This document shows, piece after piece, positions 1-7,589 of a DNA stretch of 64,000 nt. The position numbers and the translations under genes were made by a program. How positions within the stretch are numbered: the stretch's first letter is position 1; each line of letters opens with the position of its first letter. The notes under the pieces are model-generated. The model saw nothing but the letters and a program-made list of their open reading frames with translations. It was not told where the DNA came from and made no database searches. This DNA comes from Pseudoalteromonas piscicida (GTDB lineage Bacteria > Pseudomonadota > Gammaproteobacteria > Enterobacterales > Alteromonadaceae), in contig NZ_CP011924.1 in the NCBI RefSeq assembly GCF_000238315.3, positions 3,866,001 through 3,930,000 on the forward strand, written 5' to 3'.

Positions 1-2
1 TT

Positions 3-152
3 AAACCGCGTCGCGATGGCGACATTGCCGCCTGTTATGCTGCGCCTGAAAAAGCCAAATCTGAATTAGGCTGGCATGCAGAGCGTGGATTGGATGCCAT
101 GATGCAAGATACATGGCGCTGGCAAAGCAATAATCCAAACGGTTATAAATAA
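3..152 (+). CDS. galE: UDP-glucose 4-epimerase, C-terminal end (partial)
   Basis: Only the last 49 codons and the TAA stop are in the window; the gene begins upstream. The translated tail has the features of the GalE C-terminus: an RRDGD segment, then [14 protein letters not shown], then [12 protein letters not shown]. In GalE this part lies in the substrate-binding domain and ends just after a Trp-rich helix. The enzyme interconverts UDP-glucose and UDP-galactose in the cytoplasm, supplying sugars for surface glycans. The identification rests on the tail alone, so another short-chain NDP-sugar epimerase is possible but less likely. A near-perfect hairpin follows the stop. Confidence 0.8.
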   Translation, partial: KPRRDGDIAACYAAPEKAKSELGWHAERGLDAMMQDTWRWQSNNPNGYK

Positions 153-168
153 CCTAAATTCTTATCCT

Positions 169-194
169 GAGTTCAGGTTAAATAACCTAAACTC
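169..194 (+). terminator. hairpin after galE
   Basis: GAGTTCAGGTTA is followed after two bases by TAACCTAAACTC, giving a 12-bp arm with one mismatch. There is no clear T-tract, so it may be a processing or attenuation hairpin rather than a classical terminator. A second, weaker stem (AGAGCC/GGCTCT at 207-224) and a third (TCGCCTTT/AAAGGCGA at 227-254) follow. The 11-mer CCTAAACTCGG occurs at 186 and again at 317, just before the phnW operator. Confidence 0.35.
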
Positions 195-336
195 GGGAGA
201 ACAACCAGAGCCTCTGTTGGCTCTCTTCGCCTTTGCCATTTAGGGTAAAGGCGAGGTTTCATTGAGCATCATTACTACATCAATCTTAGTTTCATAAAAC
301 TGTCATGCCGTTGTCACCTAAACTCGGTTAAATAAT

Positions 337-350
337 CTGGTATAGACCAG
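337..350. promoter_or_regulatory. PhnR-type operator before phnW
   Basis: CTGGTATAGACCAG has inverted arms CTGGT/ACCAG around ATAG, 15 bp before the phnW start codon. A 12-of-14 match (CTGGACTAGACCAG on the minus strand) lies before the TonB receptor gene at 11849-11862. The length and symmetry fit a dimeric GntR/HutC-family regulator, and one is encoded in the locus (4015-4707). That PhnR binds here is inferred. Confidence 0.65.
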
Positions 351-364
351 TTTAGAGGCAAGTT

Positions 365-1471
365 ATGAACAACGATTATTTACTCCTGACGCCAGGCCCA
401 CTCAGTACCTCCCACACCGTGAAAGAAGCCATGTTGAAAGACTGGTGCACCTGGGATGATGAATATAACCAAGGCGTGGTGCAAGTTATTCGCAAGCAGC
501 TTTGTGAAATTGCGGTTGCAGATCCACAGTATCGCAGCGACTACAGTGCAACCTTAATGCAGGGCAGTGGTACAGCAAGTGTAGAGGCGGCTATTGGAAC
601 TTTTATTCCTCAGTCTGGCACTTTACTGGTTATCAATAATGGTGCCTATGGTGCGCGTATTATTGAGATAGCCAATTATCTAAATATTAATGTGATAGCG
701 CTCAACTTTGTTGAAACCGAATTGCCGCAACTAGAGCAGATCTCACAAGCGCTTGAGCAACACCCTGAGATCACCCACGTAGCAATGGTACACTGCGAAA
801 CCACAACGGGGATGCTGAACCCGGCTAAGCGCGTAGCGGAGCTTGCGAAACATCATAACAAAGTCATGATCCTTGATGCCATGAGCAGTTTTGGCGGCAT
901 TGAGATGGATATGCACGAGTGGCAAATTGATATCCTCATCAGCTCAGCAAATAAGTGTATTCAAGGTGTTCCAGGTTTTGGCTTTGTGATCGCAAAAACG
1001 GCGCTGCTGGTTGCCTCTGAAGGACAAGCACGTTCACTCTCGCTGGATCTTCACGCCCAGTGGAAAACCATGGAAAATCACCATGGTAAATGGCGTTTTA
1101 CTTCGCCAACGCATGTTGTCAGAGCATTTGCCAAGGCACTAGAAGAATTGGCGCAAGAGGGAGGCGCTTCTGCACGATTTAAGCGTTACAGTGAAAATCA
1201 AAAACAACTCGTTAGCGGCATGAAAGCTCTTGGTTTTGAAGCCTTGTTACCAGAAGCCATGCACTCACCTATTATCACTTCTTTTTATTCACCAAGTGAC
1301 GAAAGCTATGAGTTTAAGCGCTTTTATGAAGTATTGAAGCAAAAAGGATATGTGATTTACCCCGGTAAAGTATCAAATGCAGATTGCTTTAGGATCGGTA
1401 ATATTGGCGAAGTGTATGCCGCAGATATTAGCGGACTACTTAAAGCTATTTCTGAAGCAAAGTATTGGTAA
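365..1471 (+). CDS. phnW: 2-aminoethylphosphonate--pyruvate transaminase
   Basis: PhnW is a PLP enzyme that transfers the amino group of 2-aminoethylphosphonate (AEP) to pyruvate, giving phosphonoacetaldehyde and alanine. This is the first step of the phosphonatase route; phnX nearby encodes the second. The 368-residue length is normal. It begins with the family-typical [10 protein letters not shown], has an Asp in DAMSSFGG (about residue 171) that would contact the PLP ring nitrogen, and SSANKCIQG with the Schiff-base Lys near residue 197. The ATG has an AGAGG ribosome site seven bases upstream. Unusually, phnW is on the opposite strand from the rest of the pathway, separated by about 2.5 kb of accessory DNA. 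A palindrome shared with the TonB receptor promoter suggests joint control. Confidence 0.93.
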   Translation: MNNDYLLLTPGPLSTSHTVKEAMLKDWCTWDDEYNQGVVQVIRKQLCEIAVADPQYRSDYSATLMQGSGTASVEAAIGTFIPQSGTLLVINNGAYGARIIEIANYLNINVIALNFVETELPQLEQISQALEQHPEITHVAMVHCETTTGMLNPAKRVAELAKHHNKVMILDAMSSFGGIEMDMHEWQIDILISSANKCIQGVPGFGFVIAKTALLVASEGQARSLSLDLHAQWKTMENHHGKWRFTSPTHVVRAFAKALEELAQEGGASARFKRYSENQKQLVSGMKALGFEALLPEAMHSPIITSFYSPSDESYEFKRFYEVLKQKGYVIYPGKVSNADCFRIGNIGEVYAADISGLLKAISEAKYW

Positions 1472-1480
1472 ACCGTCAGA

Positions 1481-1507
1481 GTAGGAGCCGCTTTACGCGG
1501 CGATGGG
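1481..1507 (+). repeat. single REP-like palindrome
   Basis: It starts GTAGGAGC, continues with the hairpin CCGC-TTTAC-GCGG, and ends CGATGGG. This is the GTAGGAGC...GCGA architecture of bacterial REP elements, also seen in tandem at 47338-47770. It sits just after the phnW stop, a usual REP location. A 6-bp stem (AAGGGG/CCCCTT, about 1510-1527) follows and may help end the phnW transcript. Confidence 0.6.
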
Positions 1508-1841
1508 TTAAGGGGGTTACACCCCTTTAGCTAAATAAATGAATAGCGAATCTTCAATTGTGTTAACGATGGCCTAATCTGGGCTGTCACCTTCCCATAA
1601 AATGAGACATGTATAATTGGAGCCTTCTGCACTCATTAAAGCAGGAAGCTAACTAAGAAAAATCACGTTTTACCAAATCATAGATCATCGAGTTGCTTAC
1701 AAAAGCCGGAAAGTTTCCGGTGTACGAAGTAAATACGACGTAAGTAATGGTATGATTTCCAATCTAGTTGCTAATTAGCTATCGTAGCTTGTTCTATAGC
1801 GCCTCGCGCTCTTCCTCATCATTGAACAGCTGCCTCTTCGG
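1508..1841. other. gene-free stretch after phnW
   Basis: About 330 bases without a convincing reading frame in either direction. It has the look of decayed mobile-element DNA: a block around 1560-1620 and another around 1660-1770 with short inverted pieces such as CCGGAAA/TTTCCGG. No terminal repeats or transposase motif could be identified with confidence. Confidence 0.3.
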
Positions 1842-2132
1842 TTAAAGCCTCTTGTGCTTTTTCTTGCTCATTGTGTTATCAGGATCAAATGGTGTTGGCA
1901 ATTTAATATCATCTATATCTTGGTTGTTTATCGATGTGCAAGACCATTCAACATACCCGTCTTGCCCGATAACTTTGATGTAGCTTTTTTGGTCGCCATC
2001 AGCCTGAATGCCTAGCCAGAGCTTTCTTACAAGTGCTGTGGCCTCATGCCCAAAAAACAACTCTTGTTTAAATGATGTCGTTGTATACCCAGTTCCGCTT
2101 AAACCTATTTCAACATTATAAAACTTGTACAT
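1842..2132 (-). CDS. hypothetical protein (96 aa)
   Basis: A small acidic-to-neutral protein with no signal peptide and no membrane segment. It begins MYKFYNVEIGLSGTGYTT and ends in a Lys-rich tail (SKKKHKRL). I recognise no family. The start lies 22 bases after the end of the membrane-protein gene 2155-2787 on the same strand, so the two are probably co-transcribed. It lies in an AT-richer accessory patch beside an integrase relic and REP palindromes, which suggests acquired DNA. No function is assigned. Confidence 0.5.
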   Translation of the reverse strand: MYKFYNVEIGLSGTGYTTTSFKQELFFGHEATALVRKLWLGIQADGDQKSYIKVIGQDGYVEWSCTSINNQDIDDIKLPTPFDPDNTMSKKKHKRL

Positions 2133-2154
2133 CGTTAATCCTTACAGTAAACGT

Positions 2155-2787
2155 TTATTTCAATGAATTATGCAGGTAATTCCTGTATTCAGAACATACT
2201 TTATTATTATTATTTCCAAAGTGATGAAATATGAAACCAACGATTCTTCTTGCCTCATCACCTGTCTGGAGAGATTCTGGAATCTTCGCAAGAGTTATTT
2301 CTTTGCCTACTGATATTACGTTTGTCATTAAAATATGTACCTTATGGTCCTGATTAATTACTTCAAGCAACCTTGATTTAACTAAGAGTTCTGCATGTAG
2401 TAAGTTGATTTTATCAACACCCTTTAGATATCTTCTATGCGACAATTTATATCTTTCTTTATATTGGTTTTTAACATCCTCACCCTCATTTTCCGCGAAG
2501 TTCATCATATCCAAATACATTGAACCTACGGCCATATCAAGGCTTGAGCCAGTTAAATGAACTTTTTCCAGCGCCTCTAAAACATCAAGTTTTTTCCCGT
2601 GGTGAACTTGCTCCCTCCATTGAAAAAATGCAAACACGGCACATACACCTCCTACTATTCCTCCAATACCAGAAAGTAAACTTATTAGGCTAAAAATGGG
2701 CTGACTTATCAACGGTTCAAAAATTGCTCCTATAATAATCAAACTAATACATACAATAAAAATTTGTGTATTTTTCAAGAGAAACAT
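2155..2787 (-). CDS. hypothetical membrane protein (210 aa)
   Basis: Two hydrophobic segments lie near the N-terminus (about residues 8-26 and 33-56). They are followed by a short FFQWREQVHHGKKLD stretch and a soluble, mainly helical C-terminal domain of about 150 residues. The arrangement, a two-TM anchor with a cytoplasmic helical domain, is common among uncharacterised accessory-island proteins, but I recognise no family. It lies directly upstream of the 96-residue hypothetical gene and probably shares its transcript. Low G+C and the lack of conserved neighbours suggest horizontal origin. A defence-type role is conceivable but nothing in the sequence shows it. Confidence 0.55.
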   Translation of the reverse strand: MFLLKNTQIFIVCISLIIIGAIFEPLISQPIFSLISLLSGIGGIVGGVCAVFAFFQWREQVHHGKKLDVLEALEKVHLTGSSLDMAVGSMYLDMMNFAENEGEDVKNQYKERYKLSHRRYLKGVDKINLLHAELLVKSRLLEVINQDHKVHILMTNVISVGKEITLAKIPESLQTGDEARRIVGFIFHHFGNNNNKVCSEYRNYLHNSLK

Positions 2788-2880
2788 TTATCAATATCCT
2801 GTTATTTTAATTCTTGAGTATACGCTATTGATAGCGTCTGATAGCTGCAATAAATTACCATTGTATTTATCGGCTATCAC

Positions 2881-3464
2881 CTACCGCGAACTGAAACCAA
2901 ACAAATCAGCCACCACGCCATGATCTACATCTTTTGCTAAATGAATGATAAGAGAGCCTTCAAAAGTCTTTGCTGTAGCCCAATCAAAGCCAGCCTTTTT
3001 AAGTTGCGTATTAACTTTGGTTCGTAAGTTAGTAGGCTGCTTATTAATGCCTTTTTTAACAGTTCGTTAGCTCATTGCAAACTCGTTAAGTCGATCATTA
3101 AGCAAAGCAGGGGCGTACTTACTAAAACCTCTCTAAGTACCTAAATTGTGCCTGTATTTCGCTGGTAATTCTTGATGTTTGTACCAATCAAGGTATTGCT
3201 CCAGTGCTTGGCAAAACACTTCTGGCACTTCGATAATGCGATCTTTCTTGTTGGACTATAGGCCGCTGGTAAAACCCACTTGCGATACACTTCGCCTTTA
3301 TCATCTATTAGCTGGTGAAGTCTTAGCAAATTATGCTCTTTAAGCGACAAGGGAGTGTAAGCGAGCTGGCTAATTAGATACTTATCCTTAATCGCATATT
3401 TACCCGTACAAACTGTGTTAAGAAGTGAACCTATGTCGCTATCTACGAATATCTGCCTTAACAT
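2881..3464 (-). pseudogene. decayed tyrosine-recombinase-like integrase
   Basis: Read from 3464 leftward, the first about 70 codons give LLRLHQLIDDKGEVYRKWVL (LxLxQxIDDKG style), as in integrase core domains. After a one-base frameshift near 3245-3254 the product continues in another frame as KKDRIIEVPEVFCQALEQYL, then DWYKHQELPAKYRHNLGT. In-frame stops follow at 3133-3135 (TAG) and 3067-3069 (TAA). The frame then runs to DHGVVADLFGFSSR and a final TAG at 2881. The GVVADLFGFSS end resembles the last helix of tyrosine recombinases (V..LLGHSS). The N-terminus is missing and no catalytic His/Arg set is visible, so the family call is tentative. The gene is certainly dead as read. Confidence 0.55.
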
Positions 3465-3622
3465 TTAATTGCATAACCTAAATATTCTTTAATGCAATAT
3501 AGATTAGACCGCCATTGCGTAATAACAATGCAGTTAAGGTAATAAATCAAGGATGATATTGGAAATGTCTGGGCAGGCTTTTAACGTAAAAGCACTCGCC
3601 AGTTTTTATCATTTAAAGATGA

Positions 3623-3628
3623 TATAAT
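3623..3628 (+). promoter_or_regulatory. possible -10 box of the small ORF
   Basis: A perfect TATAAT 29 bases before the start codon at 3657. No good -35 hexamer lies at the usual distance, so only the -10 is supported. Confidence 0.35.
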
Positions 3629-3656
3629 GCTTAAAAATCACACAGAGGATAAGCAT

Positions 3657-3875
3657 ATGGCTACACATTACCATGCACGTAAAAACTTTGATGGCAGAGT
3701 ATTCTTGAGACCAGTTAGAGACTTAGAAGGGAACGTTAGTACTGTATCTAGCTCTACAAAAAGCGGTTTGGATGATGACATCATTAATTATTCGGCAAAG
3801 CTGCTTAAAGCTAAATTTATCGGAGTTGACGAGCAATATGGTGAGGAAGTGGCTTGTTTTGAAGAAGAGAGCTAA
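3657..3875 (+). CDS. small hypothetical protein (72 aa)
   Basis: The ATG at 3657 is preceded by GAGG at 3645-3648 (8-base spacing), which makes it a better start than the in-frame ATG at 3627. The protein has a basic, aromatic N-terminus (MATHYHARKNFDGRVFLRP) and an acidic C-terminus (EEVACFEEES), with no membrane segment. No family is recognised. It is isolated between the integrase relic and the phosphonate regulator, with a perfect TATAAT upstream. It is probably expressed as a single gene of unknown role. Confidence 0.5.
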   Translation: MATHYHARKNFDGRVFLRPVRDLEGNVSTVSSSTKSGLDDDIINYSAKLLKAKFIGVDEQYGEEVACFEEES

Positions 3876-3981
3876 CTCTCTTTCTTCGCAAGCCCGAGTA
3901 TTCCACCACTAACTCGTATGTAGACGTAGAAGATAGAATTAATGAAGGTGTTTTTGACGTGGCAGTAGCTCTGGAAAGGTT

Positions 3982-4006
3982 GTCGTGCTAAAGCACGACC
4001 TACGGG
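3982..4006 (-). repeat. REP-like palindrome behind phnR
   Basis: On the minus strand it reads CCCGTAGGTCGTGC, then TTTA, then GCACGAC. A GTAGG head with a 7-bp hairpin relates it to the REP family at 1481 and 47.3-47.8 kb. It lies just past the 3' end of phnR. Confidence 0.5.
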
Positions 4007-4014
4007 TACGGGAG

Positions 4015-4707
4015 TTACACGCCTTCAACAATCATCTCTATGGCGTCATGGAGCCAATATTCAATATTGTAATCCACCAATGCTTGCTCGGCATCATAGC
4101 GGGCGCGCAGTACTTTTAAGCAAGGTGCGCCGCTGTTCTTTTCCAATTTGTCGGCAACGTCATCGGGTAGTACGGTGACGCTTATCACGCACTGTTCAAA
4201 GCTGACGTCAACTTGGTAGTGAGTCGACATTACTTCTGTGATAGAACCATTCAGTGGTTGGTTGTGTAAGTCGGCAAAGCGCTCGGCCGCACAATAGATC
4301 TGTTCCATCATTATTGCGCGACCATCTAACGCGCGTACTCGAGTTAATTCATACACCGGTTGGCCGTTAAAATGAGAGTGGCTAAACTCAGGCTCTGTGG
4401 AAGGGGCATTAATTGCGACTACTTGAGTTGTTGGTGTAAAGCCTTGTTCAATGGCAAGGTGGTTAAAGTTCACTTTTTTAGCTGGATGCCATTTGAGCTT
4501 TTCTGGCGTGACAAACCAGCCGCGACGCTTTTGGCTAAAGATAAGTCCTTCGGCTTCTAGTCGTGCAAGGGCTTCACGGACGGTGATCCGTGTTGAGCTA
4601 AATGTTTCTTGCAGCGCACGTTCTGAAGGCAACTTGGCACCGGGCGTCATGCTGCCAGCGGCTAGCAGCGCTTGGATATGGTTTCGAATACGTTGATAAA
4701 GCAGCAT
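4015..4707 (-). CDS. phnR: GntR/HutC-family phosphonate regulator
   Basis: A 230-residue regulator with an N-terminal winged helix-turn-helix (about residues 1-70). It contains the GntR signature PSERALQETFSSTRITVREA and LEAEGLIFSQKRRGWFV. A C-terminal UTRA ligand-binding domain (about 85-228) has the typical PVYELTRVRALDGRAIMMEQ and ends near YNIEYWLHDAIEM. The length and layout match PhnR of AEP operons in Vibrio and relatives, which responds to AEP or a pathway intermediate. It is the last gene in the minus-strand phosphonate group, 92 bases after the HD oxygenase gene, so it may have its own promoter. The likely targets are the CTGG...CCAG palindromes at 337 and 11849. Whether it activates or represses cannot be seen. 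Confidence 0.82.
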   Translation of the reverse strand: MLLYQRIRNHIQALLAAGSMTPGAKLPSERALQETFSSTRITVREALARLEAEGLIFSQKRRGWFVTPEKLKWHPAKKVNFNHLAIEQGFTPTTQVVAINAPSTEPEFSHSHFNGQPVYELTRVRALDGRAIMMEQIYCAAERFADLHNQPLNGSITEVMSTHYQVDVSFEQCVISVTVLPDDVADKLEKNSGAPCLKVLRARYDAEQALVDYNIEYWLHDAIEMIVEGV

Positions 4708-4799
4708 AATTGAGTCGATAAAACCTTTTGTGACAAGCTTACTATCGTTTTATGACAGGATAAACCTTTATAATTCTGGGCTTGTAAACTCAGATTGGC

Positions 4800-5348
4800 C
4801 TATCTCGCCAAATAGGCTTCTATTTGGCTAAACCAATAACGACTAGGCAAGACGCTTAAACTCGGATCTTTCCCTAAATCATCAAAACGACGCAGCGCGA
4901 TAATGGCGTCCAATTCTGGCAGCTTGGAGAATGCCGCAAGTTCTTCGCTGCTCATCTTTCCGCCTTGTCTTGCTAGAGTCAGTTGGCTGGCAGGAGAGAG
5001 CGTTTGGTAATACTCCTTATCCATACTGACCAGATAGCGTTTCGCATCCACGTGTTTGCGCACCAGTATTGTCACCGCGCGGTCAAAACCAAGTTGAGTT
5101 AAATGATCTGCCCCTAAATCGCCATGATTGCTATATCCTTGCGGGGTAAAGTCGGGGTTATGCTGAGACTGAGCAACAAAATGGCCAATATCATGTAAAA
5201 ATGCGGCGATTTGGGTCGCTTGATCATAACCATTTTCTTTCGCGAGGGTGGCGCATTGCTCGGCATGGTAAATTTGGCTGCATGCCTCGTCATAGGTCGC
5301 GTGACCATATTGCTCGAATAGCTGTTTTATTTGTGTAATGGCATTCAC
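4800..5348 (-). CDS. PhnZ-like HD-domain phosphonate oxygenase
   Basis: A 182-residue HD-domain protein of the phosphonate-degradation type. Visible metal and active-site candidates are H28, the H52-D53 pair in LHDIGH, H75, H99 and K103, and an Asp in RRFDDLGK. Their spacing (H28 to H52 is 24 residues) matches the di-iron oxygenase PhnZ, which cleaves (R)-1-hydroxy-2-aminoethylphosphonate to glycine and phosphate. An E at 21 sits at the PhnZ Glu position; the nearby Tyr is offset by one. The start overlaps the end of the FAD oxidase gene by four bases (ATGA), so the two are translationally coupled. PhnZ normally needs the 2-oxoglutarate dioxygenase PhnY to make its substrate, and no phnY is in the window. 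Confidence 0.78.
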   Translation of the reverse strand: MNAITQIKQLFEQYGHATYDEACSQIYHAEQCATLAKENGYDQATQIAAFLHDIGHFVAQSQHNPDFTPQGYSNHGDLGADHLTQLGFDRAVTILVRKHVDAKRYLVSMDKEYYQTLSPASQLTLARQGGKMSSEELAAFSKLPELDAIIALRRFDDLGKDPSLSVLPSRYWFSQIEAYLAR

Positions 5349-6763
5349 TTTATATATTCCTGCTTTACGTTCGAGTCTAATTTTGCTGCGCTGCCACTAA
5401 GCTTGCTTAGCCAAACATCGAGTTTATGCGGTGGCGTGTTGTTATCCTCAGCGCTTTCTTTACGGCGAATGGCATTTCTCACCATGAAGGCCCCCGCGGT
5501 GCGAAATGGCTCGACGGGAAACTGTTTAAGCGTTTGGTTGACCAAGGCGCAATGACGCCAGTCGTTATGTTGACTAAGCAGTAGACTCGCTAAAATTTGT
5601 CCACCTAAATAGGATTGCACCACGCCGTTGCCCGAGTAACCACTGCCATAAAACACATTAGCTTGACCATTTAAATGACCAAAGAAAGGCATGCCAGAGA
5701 CACTTCGGTCTGAAGGTCCGGTCCAGGTTCTTTCAATCTCGAGCTGATGATGTGCAAAGAAATGGCTAAATGAGCGTTCAAGAATGGCTTGATAACGGCT
5801 AGCACGGTGAAAGGTGTCTCTCACTTGGTTATTGAAACTAAAATAATTTCCGCCTTTGCCAAGCATTAATCGACCGCTTGAGGTGGTGCGGTAGTAATTC
5901 ACAAAAATGCGTGCATCAATCACCGGAGCGCCGTGGTTCAGCCTCATTGCTGCAAGCTTTTCAGACGCAGGGGGGGTGATCGCCATATCGCTCGAAACCA
6001 ACACTACGCTGCGAGAAAACTGCGGCAATAAGCTTGGCAGCCAAGCGTTAACGGCAAATACCAGCTGATTGGCTCTGATCTCGCCTTTGTCTGTGGTAAT
6101 GGTTAGCGTGTCTTGGCCTTGGTGCTTTAAGTAGCGGGTGTGTTCAAATACCTTGACCCCAAGTTTTTTTGCCACCTTCATCAGTCCACGCACAAGCTTG
6201 GCGGGTTGAACGCTACCCCCGTGGGGGGAGTAAATTCCAGCAAGGTTGGCATTAGAGCCAGTGGCTTGCAACTGCGCTTTATCCAGTGTTTGCCACGCAT
6301 TAAGCTGGTGTTGCTCGAGTAGGGTGGTAATGGGACCAAAGGCATTGCGCTGGCTGTGATTTGAAGCCGTATAGTAAGTACCATCAATGCGGCAATCACA
6401 TTCAATCCCGTGTTTACTGGTAAAGGCTTTAATATCATGAACGGCCTGCTCCGACTGGCGCACTAAAAAGCAGGCTTGTTCTAAGCCAAACTCTTTAATT
6501 AAGCTGGCAAACTTAGTCGACCATGTCAGCATAGCTCCGCCATTACGACCCGAAGCACCTTGTCCACAGAGGTCCTTTTCAATGATGGCGATATTTAGCT
6601 CAGGTTTTTGCTTTTTCAGCGTTATGGCTGTCCAAAGGCCAGTAAAGCCGCCACCTATGATACAAACTTGGGTATCTAACGCGCCATGAGACGGCGCGCT
6701 TGCTGCGGCTTCAATATCGGCTTGAGCGATTGCTTCATCAAACCAAAAAGGCTGAAAACGCAT
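5345..6763 (-). CDS. FAD-dependent amine oxidoreductase of the phosphonate operon
   Basis: A 472-residue DAO/DadA-type flavoprotein. The Rossmann motif VCIIGGGFTGLWTAI lies near residue 33 and IAIIEKD follows. The FAD-contacting GASGRNGGAM is at about 69-78, and the C-terminal GYSGNGVVQSYLGG closes the nucleotide fold. Enzymes of this kind recur in phosphonate clusters beside phnX. Some (called PbfC and PbfD in the literature) oxidise AEP or N-methyl-AEP to phosphonoacetaldehyde, which would bypass PhnW and feed PhnX. That role is inferred here from position; glycine or sarcosine-type oxidation is the alternative. The gene touches phnX (one-base overlap) and overlaps the HD oxygenase gene. 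Confidence 0.8.
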   Translation of the reverse strand: MRFQPFWFDEAIAQADIEAAASAPSHGALDTQVCIIGGGFTGLWTAITLKKQKPELNIAIIEKDLCGQGASGRNGGAMLTWSTKFASLIKEFGLEQACFLVRQSEQAVHDIKAFTSKHGIECDCRIDGTYYTASNHSQRNAFGPITTLLEQHQLNAWQTLDKAQLQATGSNANLAGIYSPHGGSVQPAKLVRGLMKVAKKLGVKVFEHTRYLKHQGQDTLTITTDKGEIRANQLVFAVNAWLPSLLPQFSRSVVLVSSDMAITPPASEKLAAMRLNHGAPVIDARIFVNYYRTTSSGRLMLGKGGNYFSFNNQVRDTFHRASRYQAILERSFSHFFAHHQLEIERTWTGPSDRSVSGMPFFGHLNGQANVFYGSGYSGNGVVQSYLGGQILASLLLSQHNDWRHCALVNQTLKQFPVEPFRTAGAFMVRNAIRRKESAEDNNTPPHKLDVWLSKLSGSAAKLDSNVKQEYIK

Positions 6764-7572
6764 TACGGGCGCTCTCCACGGGCGATACGAGCAGAAATAT
6801 CCACCAAGACCATTTCGATGTCCGCTAGTGAATCAATCACATAGTGCGCACCGGCTTCGCCAAGCTGCTGATAAGCACTCAGTGAGTGTGCACTTTGCTC
6901 TTCGTGACCGAGTGCCGTCCATTCTTCTTCGCTAAGCCCCACCGCATTACCCGTTAAAGCAAGTCCAACTGTCCACATGCCGGCATTTAATCCCTCGCTT
7001 ATTCCCGGCGCGGAGTCATCGACTTTTACGCACCCAGACACGCGATTAATCCCAAGTCTTTGCACGTTTTCTAACGCCATCCAAGGGCCTGGGCGAGAGC
7101 CTGCCGCACATTCATCACTGGCAACCACACAATCTGGCTGATAACCATAATCGGCAGCGGCAGGCACTAATACGTCCATCACAGGCTTGGGATACCCAGA
7201 GCAACTACCAATCTTAACGCCTTGTTGTTGCAAGCGTTTGATCACCGCAAGCACGCCCGGAATGGGGGCAGCTCGGTCGGCGACTTTTGCTTGTTGGAGC
7301 GGCATAAAGGTTTGATAAATATGGTCAACATCTGCCGTACTCGGTGCCTGACCAAATTGCGTTATCCAGCGGGTGCGGACGCTCTCCATTTGTAGCAAGG
7401 TATTAATGTGATCCCATTTACCCATTCCCATCGGACCGCGCGCTTCAGCCAAGGAAATATCAAATTGATACGCTTGCTTAAATGCTTCAACAAAAATACT
7501 GGTGGGGGCAATCGAACCATAGTCGACCACAGTACCTGCCCAATCCAAAATTAACGCTTCAATGTGTTTCAT
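6763..7572 (-). CDS. phnX: phosphonoacetaldehyde hydrolase (phosphonatase)
   Basis: PhnX is a HAD-superfamily enzyme that cleaves phosphonoacetaldehyde to acetaldehyde and phosphate. All diagnostic elements are present in the 269-residue protein. ALILDWAGT holds the nucleophile Asp10, and MGMGKWDHI holds Lys52, the phosphonatase-specific Lys that forms the Schiff base with the substrate aldehyde. IGSCSGYPKPVMD is HAD motif II, and VKVDDSAPGISEGLNAGMW supplies the Mg-binding acidic residues. It sits between the permease and FAD oxidase genes (17-base gap and one-base overlap), so it is part of one transcript. It would complete AEP use with PhnW, with the FAD oxidase, or with both. Confidence 0.94.
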   Translation of the reverse strand: MKHIEALILDWAGTVVDYGSIAPTSIFVEAFKQAYQFDISLAEARGPMGMGKWDHINTLLQMESVRTRWITQFGQAPSTADVDHIYQTFMPLQQAKVADRAAPIPGVLAVIKRLQQQGVKIGSCSGYPKPVMDVLVPAAADYGYQPDCVVASDECAAGSRPGPWMALENVQRLGINRVSGCVKVDDSAPGISEGLNAGMWTVGLALTGNAVGLSEEEWTALGHEEQSAHSLSAYQQLGEAGAHYVIDSLADIEMVLVDISARIARGERP

Positions 7573-7589
7573 GTTGTTATGACTCCTAG

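Noticed and set aside
3870..3990. A 30-codon frame (KPEYSTTNSYVDVEDR...) after the small ORF
   Set aside because: Looks protein-like but has no start codon or ribosome site and ends at the REP palindrome. At most a fragment of a lost gene.
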